From JAZBPO01 sp963691775 (GTDB lineage: Bacteria > Pseudomonadota > Gammaproteobacteria > Pseudomonadales > Azotimanducaceae), in assembly GCA_963691775.1 (NCBI GenBank), contig OY829369.1, positions 806,001 through 870,000 of the forward strand: a DNA stretch of 64,000 nucleotides. Reading direction: 5' to 3'. How positions within the stretch are numbered: the stretch's first letter is position 1; the number at the start of each line of letters is the position of its first letter. The position numbers and the translations under genes are program-made. Shown one piece after another: positions 7,949 through 15,851 of this stretch. The notes beneath the pieces were generated by a model. The model was not told the origin of the DNA. It did not search any database and saw only the letters and a list, made by a program, of their open reading frames with translations.

Positions 7949-8956
7949 TCAGGCGGCACGCAGGTCCGCGATGATGTCCTTCTGAACCGCTTTCGGCACC
8001 GTCCCATAGGCCGACGACACACGGTCGACCAGATCACCGAAGCGGCGCTGCATTTCTGCGGCGATGTCCTTCGGCTCACCCACCACGGCAAACTTGTGGA
8101 GGATGTCATCCGTGATGAGCGTACCCATCTCGTCCCACTTGCCTTCCTTGGACATGGTGTTGAGAACACCCTGGAGTTCACCTGCATCGATCGAGTCGAG
8201 CACGCCCTTGTACGCCGGCGTGGACCCATAGAAGGCGATCTGCTTCGTCGCGATCGTTCGCGCCTGCTCGAAGGACTGCTCGTCAACGCCCGTGACGACA
8301 AAGCCCGGATAGGTCACCTGGAAATCCGCGCGCGACCGATTACCGATTTCCAGGCCCTTCTCGATCGCCGGCATGGTCACGGTTCGCATGTACTCTTCAG
8401 TCGTGAACGCATGAATGATGATGCCGTCGGCCACCTCGCCGGCTACTTGCGTCATGAGCGGACCGACCGCGGCAAGGAACACCTTCGGTGCGCCGTACTC
8501 GCAGTTCGTCGGCGTGAACATCGGCGTCATGAGCGTATGCGTGTAGTACTCACCCCTGAAATCGAGCTTCTCGCCCTGATGCCAGCAGGCCCAGATTGCC
8601 CGCATGGCAGAGATGAATTCGCGCATCTGCTTCGCGGGCGCACCCCAGGGCATCGAGAAGCGCTTGCTGATGTGCGGCTTGATCTGTGAACCAAGGCCGA
8701 GCGTGAGCCGCCCCTTCGAGTAGGCATTGAGGTCGTGACCGACATTCGCGAGCGTCATGGGGCTGCGTGCGAAGGCAACCGCTATCGACGTCATGAGTTC
8801 GATCCGCTCGGAGGCCCGGGCGCCAAGCAACAGCGGCAAAAACGGGTCATGACTCGTTTCGGCGACGAGCGCTCCGTCGTAGCCCATTTCTTCGAGCTCG
8901 CGGATGTTGTCCTCGACTTTGTCGAGGTCCATCGTCAGTCCACCGTCGACGCGCAT
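7949..8956 (-). CDS. LLM-class oxidoreductase, TIGR03617-like (3)
   Basis: This is a 335-residue paralogue of the preceding LLM protein with the same architecture: DGALVAETSHDPFLPLLLGA, TSIAVAFARSPMTLANVGH, GLGSQIKPHISKRFSMPW, EYYTHTLMTPMFTP and AFYGSTPAYKGVLDS. Identity with its neighbour is obvious by eye throughout, so the pair arose by tandem duplication. It is a likely cytoplasmic hydride-transfer enzyme using reduced flavin or F420; the substrate is unknown. The start ATG at 8956 is preceded by GGAGATC. It lies 19 bases after the histidine phosphatase stop, so BLUF, phosphatase and both LLM genes may form one transcript. Confidence 0.87.
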   Translation of the reverse strand: MRVDGGLTMDLDKVEDNIRELEEMGYDGALVAETSHDPFLPLLLGARASERIELMTSIAVAFARSPMTLANVGHDLNAYSKGRLTLGLGSQIKPHISKRFSMPWGAPAKQMREFISAMRAIWACWHQGEKLDFRGEYYTHTLMTPMFTPTNCEYGAPKVFLAAVGPLMTQVAGEVADGIIIHAFTTEEYMRTVTMPAIEKGLEIGNRSRADFQVTYPGFVVTGVDEQSFEQARTIATKQIAFYGSTPAYKGVLDSIDAGELQGVLNTMSKEGKWDEMGTLITDDILHKFAVVGEPKDIAAEMQRRFGDLVDRVSSAYGTVPKAVQKDIIADLRAA

Positions 8957-8975
8957 GGGCGATCTCCTTCATTTA

Positions 8976-9674
8976 TCAATGGTCTGTCGGCGCGTCGTCC
9001 CCACGAGGCACCGGGCGGGACCCTGGATCATAGTTCACGGCCCTCGACAGGGCACCTGATCGCCAACCGCTCCGTTCGCCATCCGGACCGACCTCACAAA
9101 CCGTGGGCAACGCTCCTGTCAGATTGATTCGATAAGCAATCTCGTTCGGCATGTCGATATCGGCTGCCACGTCTGGATCGAGCTGCAGCAGCTCGCGGAA
9201 CAAGGGCCGCACGAGCGCGCTGTGCGTAACCAGGACAAGCCGCTCAAAGGACCGCAACAGCAGATCATGAAGAAACGGACGCAGGCGCATTTCCACGTCG
9301 GCAAGCGATTCGCCCTGCGGCGGCCGCCAGCGCCAGGGCCGCGCCTGCTTGTCGGCGTGCAAGGCAGGCTCGTGTTCGGCAACCCACGCGTGGGTGCGCC
9401 CTTCAAGCACACCGACGGACCGTTCGCGCAGCGCTTCGCTGTACTCAACGGAACATTCCAGGTGCGAAGAGATCAACACGGCCGTGGCACGCGCTCGCCC
9501 GAGTGGGCTGCTGATGATCCGCTCCGGTTGGGGCATAAGCGCGCCGAGGCGTACTGCGTGATCACGCGCCTGCGCGCGGCCGAGCGCAGTCAGCGGCGAA
9601 TCATTCGTACCCTGGACCCGGCCCGCGAGATTCCACTCCGTCTGCCCATGGCGGACGACAATCAACTCGCGCAC
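8976..9674 (-). CDS. Histidine phosphatase family protein
   Basis: The 232-residue product belongs to the phosphoglycerate-mutase-like superfamily. The phosphohistidine motif is VRHGQTEWN near residue 10, followed by SPLGRARATA, LRERSVGVLEGRTHAW with the acidic catalytic residue, and VTHSALVRPL supplying the second histidine. The family covers broad-specificity phosphatases and alpha-ribazole phosphatases; the exact substrate is unclear. The open frame continues to 9824, but that part overlaps the BLUF gene in another frame. I take the GTG at 9674 (MRELIVVRHG), which puts the catalytic motif at the usual N-terminal position, 10 bases after the BLUF stop. The start is moderately certain. Confidence 0.82.
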   Translation of the reverse strand: MRELIVVRHGQTEWNLAGRVQGTNDSPLTALGRAQARDHAVRLGALMPQPERIISSPLGRARATAVLISSHLECSVEYSEALRERSVGVLEGRTHAWVAEHEPALHADKQARPWRWRPPQGESLADVEMRLRPFLHDLLLRSFERLVLVTHSALVRPLFRELLQLDPDVAADIDMPNEIAYRINLTGALPTVCEVGPDGERSGWRSGALSRAVNYDPGSRPVPRGDDAPTDH

Positions 9675-9684
9675 GGCGCGCGGA

Positions 9685-10113
9685 TCAGATGTGCTCGCGC
9701 TCGAAGCGCAGGAACAGGCGGAAAAAGCCGAGGGCCTCGCGAATGCCCTCGTTGGAGTCGGCCAGGAACTCGCGCATCGCTGTCTGCAAACGCTGTGCAT
9801 CATGCCGATGCGCCTGATCGACATGAAAACAGCCCATGGACCAATCAGCGAACTCGCGCCGATCTATGGCCTCGCGGATCAGGACATTGAAGTGCTCATG
9901 ACGTGGATCTTGAGCGATCAGGTCGGCAAGTTCCTGAACGACCGCCTCCTCGCCCTCGATCGCCTGTATGAATTGCCCATCATCGTAAAGCAGATAGCCC
10001 GTAACGCCCTGTGCCGCGTTCCGCGCGCGTGCGCTGGCGAGGATGTCCTCAAGATCGCTTCGATCGAGCCTACGCGTCGCTCGGGACGCGTATATGAGCC
10101 GCACCAGGGCCAT
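9685..10113 (-). CDS. BLUF-domain blue-light sensor
   Basis: The product is a 142-residue stand-alone BLUF (FAD-binding blue-light) protein. The residues that shape the photocycle are all visible: Tyr 8 in LIYASRAT, Asn 32 in ARARNAAQ, Gln 50 in FIQAIEG, and Trp 91/Met 93 in FADWSMG. A short helical C-terminal tail follows the domain, with no fused effector such as EAL or GGDEF. BLUF proteins of this short type act through protein-protein contacts. The close downstream histidine phosphatase (10-base gap) is a candidate partner or merely a co-transcribed neighbour. The gene is divergent from htpX across a 191-base gap that contains an AT-rich patch near 10150-10190. Confidence 0.92.
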   Translation of the reverse strand: MALVRLIYASRATRRLDRSDLEDILASARARNAAQGVTGYLLYDDGQFIQAIEGEEAVVQELADLIAQDPRHEHFNVLIREAIDRREFADWSMGCFHVDQAHRHDAQRLQTAMREFLADSNEGIREALGFFRLFLRFEREHI

Positions 10114-10237
10114 GGCAGAGCCTGTTCCCGTCTCTCTCTCCGCGAAAGTGTCACTATTTTATTACAATTGCAAAAGTAAACTTTGGGTTACACGCCCCTC
10201 GCGTATTCCCCTGGAAGGCTCGACTCGTCGCACGACG

Positions 10238-10264
10238 CTTGATTCCTCGAAGATCGCCCCAACA
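10238..10264 (+). promoter_or_regulatory. Possible sigma-32-type heat-shock promoter of htpX
   Basis: CTTGATT at 10238-10244 and CCCCAACA at 10257-10264 are separated by 12 bases. This resembles the sigma-32 consensus (CTTGAA, 11-17 bases, CCCCATnT) and lies 41 bases before the htpX ATG. Enterobacterial htpX is known to be heat- and envelope-stress-induced, which makes the match plausible. It is a sequence resemblance only; the second element is imperfect. Confidence 0.4.
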
Positions 10265-10304
10265 CTCCGCAGCTGAGCCAAGAGCGAAGGAGTTCTCGCC
10301 CATC

Positions 10305-11201
10305 ATGCGCATTCTGCTGTTCCTCGCGACCAATCTGGCCGTCATCGTGCTCGGCAGCATCACGCTGCGTCTGCTCGGCGTGGAGTCGATTCTCGCCAGC
10401 AACGGCGTGGACCTCGACATCAGCGCCCTGCTCGTATTCTGCGGCGTCTTCGGCATGGGCGGCTCACTCGTCTCCCTGTTCTTGTCGAAGTGGATGGCCA
10501 AGATGTCCACCCGCACCCGCGTCATCGCACAGCCCTCGAACCGCGACGAGCAATGGCTCATCAGTACGGTTGAGCAGCTCGCGCGCGAAGCCGGCATCGG
10601 CATGCCGGAAGTAGGCGTATTTGACTCTGCGCAGCCGAACGCCTTTGCCACCGGGTGGAATCGCAATGCCGCCCTCGTTGCCGTGTCGACGGGATTGCTG
10701 CGGAACATGAGCACCGATGAAGTGCGCGCCGTGCTTGCTCACGAGGTCGGCCATGTTGCGAACGGAGACATGGTGACCCTTGCGCTTGTGCAGGGGGTGG
10801 TGAACACCTTCGTGATGTTCCTGGCGCGCCTTGCGGGCTTCTTTGTCGACCGCGTGCTGCTCAAGAACGAGCGCGGCCTGGGCATCGGTTACTACATCAC
10901 CCGCATCGTGATGGAGATCGCGCTCGGCATTTTGGCGATGACCATCGTGATGTGGTTTTCGCGCTATCGCGAGTATCGGGCCGATGCGGCGGGCGCGCGT
11001 CTCGCAGGCACCGGCAACATGATCGCCGCGCTCGAACGCCTGAAGGGCGGAAGCCAGATGCCCGATGAGATGCCCGCGACGATGCAGGCGTTCGCAATCA
11101 ATCAGGGCATGCGCAGCGGCGTGCAGGCGCTGTTCTCCTCGCACCCGCCTCTAGACGATCGGATCGCCGCCCTGAAGGCAGCCCAGGCCGGGGGCCGCTG
11201 A
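10305..11201 (+). CDS. htpX: Membrane protease HtpX
   Basis: The 298-residue M48-family zinc metalloprotease sits in the inner membrane and degrades misfolded membrane proteins. Two hydrophobic N-terminal segments (about residues 1-22 and 38-60) precede the catalytic motif HEVGH (146-150). Two more segments follow (about 158-178 and 195-215), and the third zinc ligand is in the motif YREYRADAAGA. The C-terminal SSHPPLDDRIAAL is typical of the family. The start at 10305 (MRILLFLATN) matches the conserved HtpX N-terminus and follows a GAAGGAG. A possible heat-shock promoter lies just upstream. Confidence 0.95.
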   Translation: MRILLFLATNLAVIVLGSITLRLLGVESILASNGVDLDISALLVFCGVFGMGGSLVSLFLSKWMAKMSTRTRVIAQPSNRDEQWLISTVEQLAREAGIGMPEVGVFDSAQPNAFATGWNRNAALVAVSTGLLRNMSTDEVRAVLAHEVGHVANGDMVTLALVQGVVNTFVMFLARLAGFFVDRVLLKNERGLGIGYYITRIVMEIALGILAMTIVMWFSRYREYRADAAGARLAGTGNMIAALERLKGGSQMPDEMPATMQAFAINQGMRSGVQALFSSHPPLDDRIAALKAAQAGGR

Positions 11202-11230
11202 TTCGCTGCGGGCGGTCCGCCGCCTAGAAT

Positions 11231-11635
11231 TTAGACACGGTTCTCGACAAGGCGGATGGTCGAGGTCGCCTTCGCGAGCACTTGGCCGTCGGCGTCGAGC
11301 AACCGCCCTTCCGTGAACACCGTCTGCCGACCGGCGCGCTCGATCCAACCCTCGGCGATCACGGTGCCCGGCGCGGCCGGGCGGAAGAAGCTGATCTTCA
11401 GCTCAAGTGTGGCGATCCAGAACTTCGTCGTGTACCGCGCGATGCATGCGTGGGCCATCGCGGAATCGACCCAACCCGTGACGAACCCACCCTGGGCCAC
11501 GCCGCCCGAGTGGCACATCTGCGGTGTGCACGTGAACTGGACCCGCGCGCGACCCGCCGCTCCGTCCATCTCCAAGGTCACGCCGTCGCCGAGAGCCTTG
11601 AGGACATTGCCGTCCCCAGTGTCCTCCTCACTCAT
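11231..11635 (-). CDS. PaaI-type hotdog thioesterase
   Basis: The 134-residue protein has a hotdog fold. The conserved block MCHSGGVAQGGFVTGWVDSAMA matches the PaaI/YbgC-type HxGGxxxG...D pattern; Asp in WVDSAMA is the likely catalytic residue. The following FLRPAAPGT-like segment (SFFRPAAPGTVIAEG) is also typical. It probably hydrolyses acyl-CoA thioesters in the cytoplasm. The ATG at 11635 overlaps the enoyl-CoA hydratase stop by 8 bases, so the two are translationally coupled and likely serve the same acyl-CoA pathway. It converges with htpX. Confidence 0.85.
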   Translation of the reverse strand: MSEEDTGDGNVLKALGDGVTLEMDGAAGRARVQFTCTPQMCHSGGVAQGGFVTGWVDSAMAHACIARYTTKFWIATLELKISFFRPAAPGTVIAEGWIERAGRQTVFTEGRLLDADGQVLAKATSTIRLVENRV

Positions 11636-12467
11636 CGCTGCCACCCTCGCGATAGTCCCCATAGGCTGCGTCGCGCTTGGAAAGTGCCTGCGTGAGGCCG
11701 CCGTCACGGATATCGCGCAGATGCGCACGCGCAGAGTCGCCCAGCATGGCGAGGGCTTGCAGTTCGGTGCCGGCGCGCACCGCTGCGCGGAACCCCATGA
11801 GCTCCATCTGCCGATGCACGGCTCGCTTGTTGAACTGCTGCACGTCGGTCGGAACGCGTGCAATCTTTCTTGCCACCTCGAGGACCGCTGCTTCCAGCGC
11901 CTCAGCAGGATGAGCACGGTTCGCGAAACCGCAATCCACCGCCTCGCGCCCGGAAATGGAGTCACCCGTAAGCATCATCTCCATCGCCCGGCGCAGGCCG
12001 ACGATCCAGGGATAGAACTGATTGTCTGGCGGGCTGATGGCGCGGACCACCGGATATCCGATTTTTGCATCCTCGGCGCAATAGACGAGGTCGCATGCCG
12101 TGGCCAGTTCGGTGCCTCCGGCGAGGCAGTAGCCCTCTACCTGCGCGATCACTGGCTTGGCGAGGTCATTGATGAAGAAGAACCCGTCGACCACGTGCCG
12201 AGGCCAGTTGCCGAGCCCAGGGGGCGTGTAGAACGGCTGCCCTTCCGCCGCGTTCTGCTTGAGGTCGTACCCCGCCGAGAAGTGCCCGCCGGCTCCACGA
12301 AGAATCGAACACTTCATCTCGGGGTCACGGTCACCCGCCAGGAGCGCGTCGAAAAGCTCGCCGCGAAGCGCGTTCGAGAGCGGATTCCGCTTCTCCGGCC
12401 GGTTCAGCGTGATCCGCTGGACACCGTCCAGCGGTCGGTCGACGACAATCCACGCGTAGTCCGTCAC
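11628..12467 (-). CDS. Enoyl-CoA hydratase/isomerase family protein
   Basis: The 279-residue crotonase-fold protein includes VQRITLNRPEKRNPLS at the N-terminus, the first oxyanion-hole region GAGGHFSAGYDLK and the second QVEGYCLAGGTELATACDLVYC. The position equivalent to the first catalytic Glu of enoyl-CoA hydratase falls in a region that reads YPVVRAISPPDNQF, unlike classical hydratases, so isomerase, hydrolase or another crotonase activity is equally possible. It is cytoplasmic and acts on acyl-CoA substrates. The gene is coupled to the downstream thioesterase by overlap and preceded, 8 bases away, by an LLM oxidoreductase, giving a three-gene operon. Confidence 0.85.
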   Translation of the reverse strand: MTDYAWIVVDRPLDGVQRITLNRPEKRNPLSNALRGELFDALLAGDRDPEMKCSILRGAGGHFSAGYDLKQNAAEGQPFYTPPGLGNWPRHVVDGFFFINDLAKPVIAQVEGYCLAGGTELATACDLVYCAEDAKIGYPVVRAISPPDNQFYPWIVGLRRAMEMMLTGDSISGREAVDCGFANRAHPAEALEAAVLEVARKIARVPTDVQQFNKRAVHRQMELMGFRAAVRAGTELQALAMLGDSARAHLRDIRDGGLTQALSKRDAAYGDYREGGSDE

Positions 12468-12475
12468 GGTGTCGC

Positions 12476-13465
12476 TCAGACCGCGAAGTTTTCGGCGCTG
12501 AATGCCTCGAGCGTTGCCTGCCCTTCTTCAGGGGTCACGCCGATCGGCGCGATGATCGCCGTGTCGACGCCCGTCTCCATGGCCCAGCGAATGCGTTCGC
12601 GGCAGTGCTCTGCCGAGCCGATGACCCCGATCGCGTCGACAAGGTCATCGTCCAGCGCGCCACCGGTCTTCTCACGGTTCTTCTCGGCCCAACCCTCCGC
12701 GATGGTCTTCGCTGCATCCTCATAGCCCGACCACGCCAGGAAAGCGTTGTATTGAGGCGTCGCGTAGTACGGGGCGAAGGCACCGCGGAACGCGTTCCGC
12801 GCACGCTCCACGTCATCCGTCACGCAGACCATGAAACGGTTCACGACCTCTGGGGTTTCCGTCTTGCCCGCGCGCTCCGCGCCGAGCCGGATGTGCTCCA
12901 TCATCTTCGGAAGAGCATCCTTCGGCCACAGATTCAGGATCACGCCATCCGCGTGCTCCGCAGCAGCTTCAAGCATTTTTTCCCGCAGGGCGGCCATGTA
13001 GATCGGCGGCGGATTTTCGAGGGGCGGTTGGCGATAGCCGTGCGATTGGACCGTATCGCCGGAGAACGCGGACTTCTCTCCGCGGAGCATGGATTTCACT
13101 GCCTGTACCGTTTCAACGACTCGCGTCTTCGGCTTGTCGACAGGGATGCCATTCCACCCGGTCACCATGTTCTTCGACGAAGAACCCACGCCCCAGACGA
13201 AACGTCCGGGCAACTGCTGGGCGACCGTGAACAGCGTCGCTGCGATGACCGTTGGCGCGCGCGTGTAGACCGGCGTAACAGCCGTGCCGATGCGCAGGGA
13301 TTTCGTGTGCTCGCCCAGGATGGCCGCAAGGGTGAGTGCATCCGGAGAAGCACCGTCGGCGATCCAAGCATCCGTGAACCCCTGAGCTTCGGCCCACTGG
13401 ACGCGATCGATCGAATCCTGGACGCGGGGTCCGCCGGGCAGCGTGACGGCGACTCGCTTCTGCAT
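12476..13465 (-). CDS. LLM-class flavin-dependent oxidoreductase (4)
   Basis: The 329-residue luciferase-like protein contains WAEAQGFTDAWIADGASPDA, RIGTAVTPVYTRAPTVIAAT and the flavin-binding region GRFVWGVGSSSKNMVTGWNGIP, with ALREKMLEAAAEHADGVILN further on. It belongs to a different LLM subfamily from the tandem pair at 6.9-9.0 kb. The cofactor (FMN or F420) and substrate are unknown. The start at 13465 (MQKRVAVTLP) is preceded by GAGGGAGAG; the open frame continues upstream into arginine-rich non-coding sequence. The 8-base spacing to the enoyl-CoA hydratase suggests action in the same acyl-CoA pathway. Confidence 0.87.
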   Translation of the reverse strand: MQKRVAVTLPGGPRVQDSIDRVQWAEAQGFTDAWIADGASPDALTLAAILGEHTKSLRIGTAVTPVYTRAPTVIAATLFTVAQQLPGRFVWGVGSSSKNMVTGWNGIPVDKPKTRVVETVQAVKSMLRGEKSAFSGDTVQSHGYRQPPLENPPPIYMAALREKMLEAAAEHADGVILNLWPKDALPKMMEHIRLGAERAGKTETPEVVNRFMVCVTDDVERARNAFRGAFAPYYATPQYNAFLAWSGYEDAAKTIAEGWAEKNREKTGGALDDDLVDAIGVIGSAEHCRERIRWAMETGVDTAIIAPIGVTPEEGQATLEAFSAENFAV

Positions 13466-13628
13466 GGTGCTCTCTCCCTCGGGTGTTGATCGCGGTCTCT
13501 CCGACCGCGTGCGGCTTCGGAGCCTCGCACCCTGCCAGAGCCCGATCAACCCGATACGAAACTGCCCCGCTACGGCGAAGCGCAATGCGGGTGGTATTCT
13601 CCCGCGCCGTTGACCAGAGGGGGACCCC

Positions 13629-14696
13629 ATGACCGAGCAGAGTGCTTCCGCACCGGTTCTCACGCCGATCCGTTCGGGCCACGAATTCGACGTTGACGCC
13701 CTCAAGGCGTTTCTCGCGGGAGAGGCCGAAGGTTTCGAAGGCGCCTTCGAGGTGCTGCAGTTCGAGGGCGGCCAGAGCAATCCGACCTTCCAGCTGCGCA
13801 CCGATGCCGGTGACTATGTGCTGCGTAAGCAGCCTCCGGGCGAACTCCTGCCCTCGGCGCACCAGGTCGATCGCGAGTACCGCGTGATGCACGCCCTCGG
13901 CCAGACCGACGTGCCGGTACCGCGCATGATCGCGCTCTGTGAGGACACCTCCGTCATCGGCACTAAGTTCTATGTCATGGAAAAGGTCGAGGGGCGCGTC
14001 TTCACAGACCTGCTGCTCGCCGAGCTGCCGGAAGACGAGCGCAGCGCCGTTTACCTGGATCTCGTGTCCGTGCTTGCCAAATTGCATGGCGCAGACCACG
14101 AAGCGATCGGCCTTGGTGAATTCGGACGCCCCGGCAACTACTACACTCGACAGATCTCGCGCTGGTCACGCCAGTACGAGGCCTCGAAGACCGACAATCT
14201 GGCCGCCATGGACGCCCTCATGAAGTGGCTGCCGGAGCGCATCCCGGAATCGGATCAAAGCTGCGTCGTGCACGGCGACTATCGCCTCGGCAACGTCATG
14301 CTCCATCCAACCGAGCCTCGCATCGTGGCAGTACTGGACTGGGAGCTCTCCACGCTCGGCCATCCGCTCGCGGACCTCGGCTACCTGTGCATGGACTACC
14401 ACTCACCCGGCTACGACGGCCAGGGACTGGGGGCAGCAGATCTCGGTGCGCTCGGCATCCCCGACGAGTCAGCGATGGTCCAGCGCTACTGCGAACTGTC
14501 CGGTCGCGACGGCATCGACAACTGGACCTTCTATCTTGTCTACAACCTGTTCCGCTCGGCCGCGATCATCCAGGGCGTGTACAAGCGTGGCCTCGATGGC
14601 AACGCCAGCTCAGAGCTTGCGCTGACCTACGCAGAGGCATGCCGCATGCGCTCCGATCTCGCATGGTCCCTAGTCGAGGCCGCAGGCCAGGCCTGA
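13629..14696 (+). CDS. ACAD10-like phosphotransferase family protein
   Basis: The 355-residue APH/choline-kinase-fold protein has the conserved parts FEGGQSNPTFQL (nucleotide loop), VLRKQPPGELLPSAHQVDRE, the catalytic VVHGDYRLGNVMLH and the metal motif VLDWELSTLGHPLADLGYL. This signature defines the ACAD10/11-type kinase group. The best-studied bacterial member known to me, LvaA of Pseudomonas putida, phosphorylates 4-hydroxyacyl-CoA during levulinate catabolism. A role in dehydrating 4-hydroxyacyl-CoAs for beta-oxidation is therefore a reasonable inference but unproven here. It is divergent from the LLM-hydratase-thioesterase operon. The purine-rich AGAGGGGGACCCC before the ATG may serve as ribosome binding site. 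Confidence 0.87.
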   Translation: MTEQSASAPVLTPIRSGHEFDVDALKAFLAGEAEGFEGAFEVLQFEGGQSNPTFQLRTDAGDYVLRKQPPGELLPSAHQVDREYRVMHALGQTDVPVPRMIALCEDTSVIGTKFYVMEKVEGRVFTDLLLAELPEDERSAVYLDLVSVLAKLHGADHEAIGLGEFGRPGNYYTRQISRWSRQYEASKTDNLAAMDALMKWLPERIPESDQSCVVHGDYRLGNVMLHPTEPRIVAVLDWELSTLGHPLADLGYLCMDYHSPGYDGQGLGAADLGALGIPDESAMVQRYCELSGRDGIDNWTFYLVYNLFRSAAIIQGVYKRGLDGNASSELALTYAEACRMRSDLAWSLVEAAGQA

Positions 14697-14707
14697 CCCC
14701 TCAGCCT

Positions 14708-14746
14708 CGAACCTGAACAAGGGGTCTGACCCCATATTCAGGTTCG
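14708..14746. repeat. Nested palindrome, REP-like hairpin
   Basis: A 10-base outer arm (CGAACCTGAA at 14708-14717, its exact complement at 14737-14746) encloses a second inverted repeat, GGGGTC-T-GACCCC, at 14721-14733. The element is 39 bases and would fold into a two-stem hairpin. GGGGTC/GACCCC-centred palindromes are reminiscent of REP elements mobilised by RAYT (Y1) transposases in gammaproteobacteria. No RAYT gene and no second copy were noticed in this window. It sits between two convergent genes, directly before a terminator. Confidence 0.55.
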
Positions 14747-14763
14747 GCGGCGGTAGAGAAACG

Positions 14764-14789
14764 AAAACGGGCGCCTTGGCGCCCGTTTT
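14764..14789. terminator. Bidirectional rho-independent terminator
   Basis: A perfect 12-base stem (AAAACGGGCGCC and its complement GGCGCCCGTTTT) with a TT loop lies between the convergent phosphotransferase gene and LLM gene 5. The stem ends in T4 on either strand, as expected for a terminator shared by both genes. Confidence 0.85.
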
Positions 14790-14813
14790 CAGTGTTGCGA
14801 GTCGTGTTTCTGA

Positions 14814-15851
14814 TCAGAGCATCTCGCCCGCGATGAGCTCGATGGCTTCCTTCTGCTGCGAACCGATGAGCATGGAACCGACCTCTCCGCGGCGATCGGC
14901 TTCCTTCCAGCGCGTCAAACGCTCCTTGATGCGATCCGCCGGACCCACGAGGTGGCACGCGTCGATCAGCTCGGCCGGAACCGCAGCCATTGCCTCATCC
15001 TTTCTACCGGCGAGGAAGAGATCCTGGATCTTGACGGCAGCTTCCTCGAAGCCGAGGCGCTTGGCGTAGTCGTTGTAGAAGTTCTTGTCGCGCGCGCCCA
15101 TGCCGCCGATGTAAAGCGCCATCGAACCGCGGACCGGCATCATGCACTGCTCGACGTCGTCGCCCATGACGCAGGTCACGAACGGCGCGATGTCAAAGTC
15201 GGCAAGGGTCTTTTCGCCCGCCTTCTCGAAGCCCGCCTCGACGGAACCCGCGAAAACAGAGTACTGCTCAGGATCCATCCACACCGGGAAGAAGCCGTCG
15301 CAGGTCTCAGCCGCCGCCTTGACGCCGTTCGGCGTGATGGTGGCTGCGTAGATCGGAATGTCCTCGCCGCAGTGAAGGATGGATTTCAGCGGCTTGCCAA
15401 GGCCCGTGGCGCCCTCACCGCTGTACGGAAGCTGGTACTCGACCCCATCGAAGGTCATCGCCGACTCACGCGCGAAGATTGCCTTCATGATCTTCACGTA
15501 CTCGCGCAGGCGGGTTACGGGCTTCCCGTACGGCACACCGTGCCAGCCTTCCACGACCTGTGGCCCCGAGGCCCCAAGGCCGACAATGAAACGCTCGTTG
15601 GAAAGCTGTGCGAGGGTCATGGCCGTCATGGCTGCCATCGCGGGCGAGCGCGCAGGCATCTGCATGATGGCCGTTCCGACCCGGATCGTGCTCGTGTTCG
15701 CAAGTATCCAGGCGGCCGGGGTGATGGCGTCCGAGCCGTAGGCTTCGGAGGTCCATATGGAGTCGTAGCCACAGGCTTCAGCGTGCTTGATGGCCTCCAT
15801 CGGGAGGTTGATCTTCGCGCCGGAATAGCCGGCAATCATGCCCAGTTTCAT
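14814..15851 (-). CDS. LLM-class oxidoreductase, TIGR03559-like (5)
   Basis: The 345-residue luciferase-like oxidoreductase starts MKLGMIAGYSGAKINLPMEA and continues with EACGYDSIWTSEAYGSDAITP, RVGTAIMQMPARSPAMAAMT and FIVGLGASGPQVVEGWHGVP. These blocks correspond to the Rv3520c-like (TIGR03559) subfamily, common in actinobacteria next to lipid and sterol catabolic genes. F420 use is known in that phylum; here the cofactor is unresolved. The predicted location is cytoplasmic. The start is supported by GAGGAGAGACG before the ATG. It is divergent from the DsbA-like gene. Confidence 0.88.
   Translation of the reverse strand: MKLGMIAGYSGAKINLPMEAIKHAEACGYDSIWTSEAYGSDAITPAAWILANTSTIRVGTAIMQMPARSPAMAAMTAMTLAQLSNERFIVGLGASGPQVVEGWHGVPYGKPVTRLREYVKIMKAIFARESAMTFDGVEYQLPYSGEGATGLGKPLKSILHCGEDIPIYAATITPNGVKAAAETCDGFFPVWMDPEQYSVFAGSVEAGFEKAGEKTLADFDIAPFVTCVMGDDVEQCMMPVRGSMALYIGGMGARDKNFYNDYAKRLGFEEAAVKIQDLFLAGRKDEAMAAVPAELIDACHLVGPADRIKERLTRWKEADRRGEVGSMLIGSQQKEAIELIAGEML

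Noticed and set aside
11202..11230. Terminator between htpX and the thioesterase gene
   Set aside because: GGCGGTCCGCC can form only a very short stem without an adequate loop or T run, so it is not called.
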